The notes beneath the pieces were generated by a model. The model was not told the origin of the DNA, did not search any database, and worked only from the letters and a program-made list of their open reading frames with translations. Positions 55,165 through 64,000 of a stretch of 64,000 nt of DNA are shown here, piece after piece. Every line of letters begins with the position of its first letter. The stretch's first letter is position 1. The DNA is from Areca catechu (taxonomy: Eukaryota > Streptophyta > Magnoliopsida > Arecales > Arecaceae): NCBI GenBank assembly GCA_021397845.1, contig CM038053.1:84629157-84693156 (forward strand). The letters run 5' to 3'. A program made the translations under genes and the position numbers.

Positions 55165-57774
55165 TTATGGAAATTCTCCCAGGGTGCTAGGGATCATGTA
55201 GCATAAGAAATTGACTTTCAAAATAAAATTTCATAGCATGATACCCTAACATGTATAACATGTATATAAAACCCTAATTCCCAGGAACCCCTTGGGCAAT
55301 AACAACTAATGAATCATTAAATAAAGTCAAGAAAAATATTTGGATCGCTGAAATCCAACTTTTCCACAAGGCTCATAAGTGCAAGCCCTCCAATGGTGAT
55401 CCACACGAAACTCGGACCAAGGAAGAACTCCTTCAAGTTGCTTGGAGAAATGGAACTCTTTCGGCAGCCTTTGGTCTACTAACCACCGTAGGACACCCTG
55501 TCCTACTGAAGGGCACTCAAGACTATCCTAAACCACTGTAGAATCTAGTACTACTTTCCTCTAGGACCCTACAGGCTTATGTCCTAAAACCAAGCCTTAT
55601 CCTAGTGTAGAAGAACTTGTCTTAACAAGACAAGTCTTGTCCTAAGACAAGGAGGGAGGGAGAAAGTGGAAGAACACTGACTCTCGAGAAAATAAAACAC
55701 TCAGACTCTCAGAAGATCGAAGTCCATCTTTCTCATTTCACTGTATCCCTATTTATAATCTCAGATGGGGCATGAAATGCATCCCAACAACACTTATCAG
55801 ATATGAAACAACATATCTGATAAGACTCTTTGGGAATGGAGAGTCATATATGTGTTCTTTCACTTTCCAGATCAATCCCCATTGTGCCATGTGTCAAATA
55901 CCAATTTCTGAGATAGGGAGACACCTCTTCTAATCCGAGGTAATGTGAGGCTTGAAGAGTTTCAGAGGTAGAAGGACTCTGCCCTCTGTTGTGCACGTGC
56001 ATATGAAGAGGCGCGACTCTTTATGTGCGCGCCACCTTTCACACCTCTTCAAACAGTCCCTTTAAACTTTAAACTGGCTATTAGACTTCTTAAGACCAAG
56101 GGGATAAAATGAAGAGATGCCTTCCTGATGAAACTCTTAGTGTCTCATCTGCAGAAGGACTCTTAGACCTTCTGCGCGCCACTTATTCTCACGAGTACAC
56201 CAAAGGGTGCCAATAGTCTTTCCCTTTCAATTTAGTCCACCCAAAGTATCAAATAGACTTGGTCAAACATATGCAATATAGGTGTCATTGGAAAGGGCAT
56301 CAAATAAGCTTTTTGACCATATCTTTTATTTTCAGATCAGAGGTCTGTAGGCCCTTCTATGCCCTTTTGAATTTAAGGTATCATTTAGGTACCAAGAGTC
56401 CCATGCCATTAGGCCTCTTCATATATGATGCCTAAAATGCCCTTAAGTCCAAGTTAAAATCAGATTAAGCTCTGATTTGGCTACCCCACTTAGAACTCAA
56501 CCTAATTAAGGTTTCTCATAATTAGGTTAGCCCAATTAGCAAGCAACCGGATCCAATCCAATTGGGTTAGGAATTAGGTTAGCCTACATATGCTAGTATA
56601 CAATCTGGCTAACCAATTAGGATCCTATGACCCTGATTAAATCATGAATGACTTCCTTGGCCAAGTCTCTATTATTTGTGACCCATTGGGTTCCACATCT
56701 AGCTAGCAGTAGGTTTATGTTTGAGCCGATTCGATCCGATCAAACCTGATTGACCTAATTTGGTCAAATTGGCTCACCTAATTGTCCAATTCGAATCACA
56801 CATCGAATTGACTCATGAAACCAAACCATTTGGTTCATAAAAACCTACAAGTCAAGATTGATGTCTACCAATATGTCATGCCTACCCGAAAGATGAGAAA
56901 TTTGATGGAAAATATCAAAATATCCTTCAGTAGTAAGTTACCGTGCAATTCAATCTTTCGATCTCCCATTATCTCGATTAAGTGATTGGTATGGATAGAT
57001 ATCAAATCCTAACACTTCATCATATCGAATATCAACTCGATCATGATGACTCAGCTAATGACTGATTAGATTCCACTAATCTCATCTTGCTTTGATCAAA
57101 GGCTCCTTGAGTCACTCATCGAAGAGATTGCATGGGATAACAATTCCTCTTATGAGGAATGATTGATTCCTTGTTGGTCCACTCACATCCTTCGTACACC
57201 TTCCACCATACCCAGAATACCCCGTACATATCGCAAAGGCATGAATGAGTATGAACCAAAGTATAGCTTAGTGTGCATAAGGAACCATGGTGACCTCAGG
57301 TCTAAAGATCATGTGCACAACTTTTACTCTTGGATCTATCTTTTGAAAAGTAGTAAGACTTCCATAAGATAATCTCGGTATGGATCAGTCCAGTGTACTC
57401 ATATCCTGATGAGCACCCTTATCCTAGTATTAGTATCTCTATACAAGTGGTTGTGAGATCAACCACCCTCATCAACTGAGCATACATAGGATAAGCTAGT
57501 CTTTCCAGATTCATCGATCTCCGAATCGATGGTCCAACGACTAGGAACATTCTAGATTAGGGTTTATAGGAAATTAGGTCTCACTGTTATGAACTCCATC
57601 ATAACCCTAATTCTATTTCCCTATTCTATAAGGTTCATCATAATCAATAAAAACATGACACAGTAGTAAATGATGAATCAGATGCCTTTATTAATATGAA
57701 AGTATGTCATACATGAGCTGGAAGTTTACAAAAAGGCCCTCATAATGATTGGCTCTTAGGGCACTATTCTATCA
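55165..57774 (-). mobile_element. 5' LTR of element A (A2)
   Basis: It pairs with 13943-16555. The first plus-strand bases are TTATGG instead of TGATGG. It ends ...ATTCTATCA before TSD CTAAG. The TATA box is at 55748-55757 (minus) and the hairpin at 55615-55635. Confidence 0.9.
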
Positions 57775-59266
57775 CTAAGATTATCACTTGGGATTTTTAC
57801 CATATCCCCCACTGGAATACAGTCAGATTGTTTTCACAGGCTCACAATCCAAACCTCTACACTTTGATTTTTAAACCGGGCTCACCAAAGAAACCCAACT
57901 AGGTTTTACCAAGATCACCAAGAACCTAACTTGGTTTTAAAATTGGATGATCAAGAACCCAGCACTTGCTTTTAACATAGGCTAACCTAGAACCTATTTG
58001 GTTTTTAAACCGGGCTCACCAATAATCCAACAATTCAATAAAAAAATTGTAAAGAAAAGCAACAAAATGATAAACAGTTTTTTGTTGAATGGTTGTTGAT
58101 GCAACTCAAGAGAAGCCTAATTTATTGCACTTCAATGCACTTGGATGGCTTCTTTTCAATTTTCAATAAATGCTTCAAGATTTAGTTGATAGTTGGTGAA
58201 GGCTTGAAGACTGTCTTGAAAGCTCTTGTAGTGCTCTCTTGCTCTTAATGTAGCTTGGATATTCAATATAGCATTAATTCACCATCTCTCTTTTTCTAAA
58301 GTAGTTCAAATCCCTCAAATATATTGTCTTGTACTCTTCTCAGATGATTTGAGTCATTGTAGACCATTGGGATGTAACATTTGACCATTGGAGCACCTTT
58401 TGGATTCAAATTACAAGTTCTAGAACTAGCCGTTATAAGTCTGAAATCGACCTTCAAGTCAGCTCGGATTACTCAAGTCGGCTTGGATCATTAGAGTAGT
58501 TATGGTTGAGTCAACTCTCTTCAATCTAGTTGGCTTGCTTGCATAGTATCCTGATTCCTCACTCTGTAAGAGTTGGCTCGCCTTGATTCTAGTCAACTCG
58601 GATTCTCAGGCCTTCAAAAATGTAGTCTCGAAGAGTCGACTCTTTCTCTTTAGAGTCGGCTCGATTGGCTGTAGTTCTCAGATCTCTTTTTTTGGACTCT
58701 GGAAGAGTTAGCTCGAAATACTGAAGAGTCAGCTCGAATGTCTGACTATATGATAGAGTCAGCTCTGACTCCCTTTGGGTTGGCTCACCTGTCTGATTCA
58801 GGAAATGGTACTCTGAACGAGTCAGCTCGGATCACTTAGAGTCAGCTCGGATATCTGCATGCTAGAATCCTCATGTGTGCCATGGGCCAGAGTCGGCAAT
58901 CTTCTCTTCGAGTTGACTCGGATGAGTTCTTTAGTGAATTTTTAATTCTTCTCCAAAATTCATCCAACAAGGCTTCAAGCTTTCAAGATATCTTCAAACT
59001 CTTCTTACAACACACTCAAAGTAATTTAAAGCTTGAAAAAACCTAGAAGTAACCCATTTGATTAATTTTTACTTAAGTTATTCTTTGGATTCTTCTTTAC
59101 AAGATTCAATTACAATACAACTCAACACAAGAAATAGAAATGTTGGAGTTGAAATTGAGCAAAGAGTTTATCTTACAAAAGCTTATAAAACATTTGAAGA
59201 GTTGTTAGTAAAACAAATGCATGCTCCAATGTTTGGTTATCACCAGAATCACTTATAGGGTCAACA
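57775..59266 (-). mobile_element. 5' LTR of G, outer fragment
   Basis: It continues the LTR begun at 13741-13942, after the A TSD. It ends ...GGGTCAACA, the reverse complement of the TGTTGACC start of the H LTR. Positions 58440-58930 hold many GAGTCGRCTC-like motifs. Confidence 0.85.
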
Positions 59267-59464
59267 GCTAGTCTTAACACTCTGATACATATAGAAGAAC
59301 TGAAACTATATAGTCTTTTTTTTTCACAAAAAGCTCTGATACTTACTTGCAAATATAATTAGCTCTTATATATGTTAATGCTCACTTTCAAATTCAGTTA
59401 TACATGTAAATGTAAAGAATTTTTTTCATGCCCAGTGTTTTGTCATCATCAAAAAGGGAGAGAT
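59267..59464 (+). other. 3' end of internal region of element H with polypurine tract
   Basis: Only the last 200 bases of H remain. TGTTTTGTCATCATC followed by AAAAAGGGAGAGAT (59451-59464) is the usual copia polypurine tract just before the LTR. G lies directly to the left. Confidence 0.75.
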
Positions 59465-60577
59465 TGTTGACCATATAAGTGATTTTGATGATAACCAAAT
59501 TTTGGAGCATGCATTTGTTTTACTAACAACTCTTTAAATGTTTTACAAGTTTTTGTATAATGATTTCATTGTTTAATTTTAACTCCTACATTTCTAGTTT
59601 TGAAATGAGTTGTGTTATAAGTGATTCATGTAAAGATCAACCCAAAGAAAAAGTTAAGTAAAAATCATGAAAATGGATTACTTCTAGATGTGTTTCAAGC
59701 TTAAAATTCCTTAGAAATATGGTTTGAAGAGTTTGAAAGCATCCTGAGACTTTGAAGACTTGCTGGATGATTTCTGAAGAAAAATTGATAATTCACTAAA
59801 GAAATCATTCGAGCCGACTCGAATAGAAGAGAGCCGACTCTAGCACATGGCACGCATGAAGATTTATGGCATGCAGATATCTGAGCTGACTCTAAGAGAC
59901 CCGAGCCGACTCGTCCAGAGTACCATTTCCTAAATCAGACAGGCGAGCCAGCCCAAAGTAAGTCCAAGCCGACTCTATCATTTAGTTAGACATCTGAGTC
60001 GACCCTTCAGAAGTTCGAGTCGACTCCTCCAAAGTCTAGAAAAAGAGTTCTGAATGAACAGCCAACCGAGCCGACTCTAATGAGAAAGAGCCAGCTCTTC
60101 CAAACTGGTTTCTAAATGCTTGTGAATCCGAGCCGACTCAAAGTAAGGCTAGTCGACTCTTTCAGAGTAAGGAATCAAGCTACTAAGAAACCTAGCCGAC
60201 TCAATTGAATGGAGCCAACTAGACCAGAACTACTATGAGGATCCGAGCCGACTCGAGTAGATCCGAGCCAGCTCGAAGATCGATTTCAGGCCTATAACGG
60301 CTAGTTCTAGAACTTGGAACTTGAATCTAAAAAGTGCTCCAATGGTCAAATATTATATCCCAATGTTCTACAATGACTAAAATCATTTGAGAAGAGTACA
60401 AGACTATATATTTGAGGGATTTGAACTATTTAAAAAGAAGGAATGAATGTTTAATGCTTACTTGAGCTTGTGAGCAAGAGCGCACTGAAGATCATTCAAG
60501 ATAGTCTTCATGTCTTCACTAACTCACATCTGAAACTTAAAGCATTTATTGAAGAAGTTGAAAAGTCAACCAAGTGT

Positions 60578-61230
60578 TGATGGGGCCCTCACCAGCATGA
60601 ATCCCAGAGCAAGCACGAATCTTGGAGCTACACGAATCTCGGAACATATCCAGAACAAATTTAGGATTTATCTTTTATTTAAAATTTGAATTAGGATTTG
60701 GTTGGTTATGATTGAGATAGGCTTATCTTATCCTATCTTGTATTTGAATTGAGTCATTCCTATCTTTTTATCCTGTATTCAAATTCAAACGAGAGTTGGA
60801 CAGGTCTATAAATACCACCATCAGTCATTTGTAAAAAAAAAAAGTTTAGTAAAGTTTTGGAAATGAAAATGACTTTTAGAAAAGAGTGGTTTTTTTATTT
60901 CACTCCATGAGGAGAGGGTGTGAGGCCCAACCCCAGGACATGATATGAGGTCATGCCCAGTTATCCCCTTCCCATTCCATCTTCTCTATCCCCTCGTAGC
61001 CTTTGAGATCCATTCAAGCGCCTCCAAGTATCGAGGAGGGTGTAATGCCCTAGAGGTGAAAGGTCTCTTCATTAGGGTGAGTCCCAAAGTCCATGAGATC
61101 TAGATCCCTATCCTACATACCCATTATTCTTTCGCCACCCTTAGAGAAAAAAATACCAAAAAAAAATAGTACCCTAATTTAGGTGACTTCTAGGCTCACC
61201 AACGATCCTACCCCCATCTGTCCCTCATCA
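60578..61230 (+). mobile_element. Solo LTR (653 bp) nested in the H LTR
   Basis: TGATGGGGCCCTCACC...TGTCCCTCATCA interrupts the H LTR exactly where the G LTR is continuous (compare 58120-58150). The flanks are AGTGT (60573-60577) and AGTGC (61231-61235), a TSD with one later change. TATA box TCTATAAATA is at about 60805-60814. The strand follows TATA and TG/CA ends. No PBS or internal sequence is present. Confidence 0.85.
60805..60814 (+). promoter_or_regulatory. TATA box of the solo LTR
   Basis: TCTATAAATA about 230 bases from the LTR start. Confidence 0.55.
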
Positions 61231-61736
61231 AGTGCATTGAAGTGCAATCAATTGGGCTTCTGTTGAGCTGCATCGACAACCATTCGACAAAATTTATTTG
61301 TCATTATGTTGCTTTCTCTTCACAATTCTTTTCGAATAATTGGGTTATTGGTGAGCCCGGTTTAAAAACCAAATAGGTTCTTGGTTAGCCTGTGTTAAAA
61401 CCAAGTGTTGGGTTTCTTTGGTGAGCCCAGTTTGAAAATCAAAGTGTAGAGGTTTGGATTGTGAACCTGTTAAAACAATCCGACTGTATTCTAATGGGGG
61501 ATATAGTGGAAATCCTAAGTGGTAATCTTGGGTAGTGGTTGTAGGAGCTGGGTTACTCCGAACCACTATAAAATTTCTTGTTTTTGTATTGTGCATTCTC
61601 TTTATATCTTGCTTCTACTTTTGATTATTTCAATCACAGTACTTAACACTTCAAGGAATTTTCAAAGAGCACATAATTGCTTAAACTTTTTAAATTCCTA
61701 ATTCACCCCCCTCTTGGGATAGCCACCTAGGCAACA

Positions 61737-63122
61737 AAGAGTTCACTCTATGTTCTCGGATGTGGCCTAGAAAATAAAGCTATCGACCCTACGGATTCGC
61801 AGCATTCAATCTAGTGACCCAAAAGCTAGTCAGATGGAATCCTTGGATCGTGAACTCTAAGGGACTTGTAAATCACCTAACACAGGTTAGAAAACAATGA
61901 AGAAAAAGGTTAGATCACTAAAAGAAGAAGAAGGGGAAAAGATTTGAGGAAGGCAACCAAGAGATGAAAAAGGCTAGTGGCTTAGAGGCAAGGCAAGGGG
62001 ATCACACAGATATCCTTAATCACACAGAAATTCACACAGAAAGTTGAGAAGAACTCAAGATTTTTTTTCATTTATTCATTAGCATTTCATAATAATTGAT
62101 CATTAGTTACAAGAGGGTGGAGGGGTGGGATATTTATAGATGTTCCCATGCCCTCTCCTAGTTAGGATAAGAATACAAGATTTGTTAGGAAGAAGGATTA
62201 CAAAGTGGCCTAGAACTAGGAGTACACAATTTGAGTAGAAATAAAATAGGATCTCCTAGTTAGAATTGGTCTTCTCTCCTTCTTTGACTTGGTCAAAAGC
62301 TCCTTCTTGGGCTTGGACGCCTAAATAGACTTGGGCTTGAACTTTAGGACAACAAGGGCATCCTCTAATGGGCTTGGGCAGTCTTCAAACTTGGGCACAT
62401 GGGCTTGGTCTTGGGTGGCCTCCAAGGTTGGTGCATGGGCCTGGTTCATGTCCTCCTGGTGGACAGAAAATCCTGGGCTCCATCTGAACATGGACTTGGG
62501 AAGGCCTGGGGCACCATGGGCTCCTAGGATTGAGAAGTCTCCTAGGCTAGGGTGCTTAGAATATTCTCGGGTATCATGTGGTGATTGGAATCTTCATATG
62601 TGGAGCTTGATGGGCTTCTACTTTGAGGCTGGTTCTCCTCCTCTTGTATAAAACTGGACTTATACTTACAAGATTCAATTGGACTGGACTAGGATTAAGA
62701 CAACTCAATTAGACTTCTAGTCTTAACTTAGTACAGGACTGGATTGATTACAAAATTGACACATGATTAAGACCTCTAAATTAACAAATGGCTCATAATG
62801 AGCTGACTCAATCAACTAATCTTGAATGTAATTCAAAGCTTAACTCATGATCCCTAAAGGCATGAGTCGACTCTAGATACAAGACTCAAGTGTAACTAAA
62901 CTCAAGGCCCAAATATAGGAGTCAATGGGCACAATCGGGCTTAATTGATCAAAACCCTAATTACAGGACTTCAAGTGACTCAACTGACTTAAGCCCTACT
63001 TATAAAACTCAAAGGGTTAACAGGACTTGATTATTGGACTCAAAGACAAAATTGGAATCATGGCTAAGGGACTCAAACTCAGGGACCCATAGTGAACTAG
63101 GGTTGACTTGATGTCCCCATCA
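61737..63122 (-). mobile_element. Probable gypsy-type LTR (ends uncertain)
   Basis: The stretch TTCACACAGAAAGTTGAG then TTCATTTATTCATTAGCAT resembles the B LTR near 42757-42785. A minus-strand TATA box (TCTATAAATATCCC) lies at about 62143-62130. A GTCCCCATCA end at 63122 would be the LTR start on minus. No partner LTR is visible. The 106-residue frame at 62331 has no coding support. Confidence 0.4.
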
Positions 63123-64000
63123 CATACCTTTGAGATGATGATCACTTGGAAGGCACGTGCTCCACCTACAAGGAAGAAGAGTAGGCTCTACGAGTAGCAC
63201 ACACATACTACCTCTACAGGTGGTTCACACCGGGGAATGGAATTCCTCCTTCCTTCGAGGTGCTAGCCTCTTCGAAAATAGTGTCAATAGCAGGCACTGC
63301 TTCTTCAACTCCTTGAAGAACCACAGACTGCTTCTTCAACTCCTTAAAGAACTGCTGCTGAAGCAGCAAAGATGGAATTGGACTCTTGAGAACCCTTCCC
63401 AACACTTTGTCCCAAACCTTCAATAGAAAGTATGCGCTCAAGAATCCCTCCCAAAACTCAAACCCCCTCTCTGATAATCTCTTAGAGATAAGTGTGAACT
63501 CTAACAATGAGAATGGCAGAGTCTCTTGATCTCCTTTTCTGTTCTTCCAACAGAACTCAGAACAGCACAAAACCTTGTGAACTGAAATGATTAACTCCCA
63601 AATTCCCATTTGATGAGAGGTTAAAAGAGAGTTTGAGTCCCTTGAAATTTAGGGTGTTACAAAACCATTGGAATTCAACAACAACAGCCATTAAAACCCT
63701 GAAATGCCCATCATTAAATCCCATAATAATCTCATGATTAAATGAGGCAGTTTCAATTTTCAGTAGAGTCAATTAGTCAAGTTGACTTGATTGTTCGAGT
63801 CGTCTCAAGTGAATTTGCTCGAGTCGACTCATCAAATGAGTCGGCTCAAATGTAGCTCTGATAACTTCTTGTCAAAATGAGTCCAGAATGATTTCCAATC
63901 ATTTTTATACCAACAAATCAAGAAGAAAACCCATGGTGTATGACCCCATAGGTTCAAACACTAAACCAGAAGCACATGAACATTTCTAGTACTAGCGAAA
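63123..64000. other. Unassigned sequence with retroelement-like motifs
   Basis: A minus frame (63609-63214, 131 residues) with SERGFEFWEGFLSAYFLLKV and a Gln/Leu-rich helix is the only candidate coding stretch. I do not recognise it, and no start context or neighbour supports it. Positions 63785-63860 hold three GAGTCGACTC-like motifs, as in the G and H LTRs. Confidence 0.3.

Larger units (their letters stand above)
13943..57774 (-). mobile_element. Element A: complete but thrice-interrupted Ty1-copia
   Basis: The LTRs are 13943-16555 (2613 bp) and 55165-57774 (2610 bp), clearly a pair. They are flanked by the same 5-bp TSD CTAAG (13938-13942 and 57775-57779). Minus order: 5' LTR, PBS 55163-55151, leader (with a J LTR inside), gag start 50715, [B], gag-protease-integrase 41920-40184, [D], integrase end-RT-RNase H 18687-16556, 3' LTR. 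The 43.8-kb span is mostly nested elements. Joining the flanks of B and D restores continuous protein motifs across both joints, which proves the contiguity. Confidence 0.9.
7790..59266 (-). mobile_element. Element G: SIRE/Maximus-type Ty1-copia, host of the nest
   Basis: In minus-strand order: 5' LTR (59266-57775 plus 13942-13741, split by element A), PBS, gag with zinc knuckle, protease, integrase, RT, RNase H, then an extra 3' ORF. The 3' LTR is not in the window; the left side is replaced by E at about 7789, perhaps because E inserted there. The gag type (VPKPEEDWDEHD, SSIKEIWTNSK), the single gag-pol order PR-INT-RT-RH and the extra ORF after RNase H fit the SIRE/Maximus lineage. All genes carry stops and frameshifts. 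Confidence 0.75.
59465..61736 (+). mobile_element. 3' LTR of element H (SIRE-type copia)
   Basis: It starts TGTTGACCATATAAG and ends CACCTAGGCAACA. Without the 653-bp solo LTR it is about 1.61 kb, close to the 1.69 kb of the G LTR. It is of the same family as G but in the opposite orientation, so the two LTRs form a large inverted repeat. Positions 59805-60280 carry the GAGYCGACTC motif array. Confidence 0.88.

Noticed and set aside
57163..57372. Short plus frame in LTR A2 (and the equivalent in A1)
   Set aside because: It lies inside an LTR, and the equivalent stretch in A1 does not keep the frame open.
62331..62651. 106-residue plus frame rich in Trp and Gly
   Set aside because: It lies in LTR-like noncoding sequence with repeated GGGCTTGG words; no domain and no partner gene.

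Overview
The window looks like a retrotransposon-packed stretch of a flowering-plant nuclear chromosome. I found no host gene, tRNA, rRNA or CRISPR array. Almost every open frame is a decayed gag/pol piece of Ty1-copia or Ty3-gypsy elements, a frame inside a GC-rich tandem array, or an LTR frame. Lineages are chromoviruses (chromodomain integrase), a Tat-type gypsy and a SIRE/Maximus-type copia. A monocot, perhaps a palm, is my guess from the Tat element with a transposase_28-like antisense gene; I cannot prove the species.

The layout is a set of nested insertions, several fixed by matching 5-bp target-site duplications (TSDs) that I read directly. I name the elements by letter. G (SIRE-type copia, minus) is the host: internal region 7790-13740, with its 5' LTR split into 13741-13942 and 57775-59266. 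The LTR is split by A (Ty1-copia, minus, 13943-57774, TSD CTAAG). A is split by D (Tat gypsy, plus, 18688-40178, TSD CTCAT, inside the A integrase) and by B (chromovirus derivative, minus, 41926-50650, TSD ACATA, inside the A gag). D carries C (chromovirus derivative, plus, 20257-26789, TSD TCGAG) in its 5' LTR. B carries an LTR-PBS relic (plus, 45035-46768, TSD TGATT). A second LTR subfamily, J, lies in the A leader (52407-54845) and at the left edge (1-2059).

Left of G are F (chromovirus, minus, 2060-6386) and E (chromovirus, plus, about 6387-7789). Right of G is the 3' end of another SIRE-type element, H (plus, 59267-61736). Its LTR holds a 653-bp solo LTR (60578-61230). The last 2.3 kb (61737-64000) is LTR-like or unassigned sequence.

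The most notable content is in D. Between pol and the 3' LTR, on the strand opposite to gag-pol, lies a multi-exon gene for a transposase_28/plant-mobile-domain-like protein. It has canonical GT-AG introns whose removal keeps the reading frame. B and C share an unusual non-autonomous design: gag and an acidic region joined to an integrase fragment, plus a retained chromodomain, with no protease, reverse transcriptase or RNase H. Other structures are a 185-bp triple-motif array in the D LTRs, a conserved hairpin in the transcribed part of the A and J LTRs, and a dense array of GAGYCGACTC motifs in the G and H LTRs.
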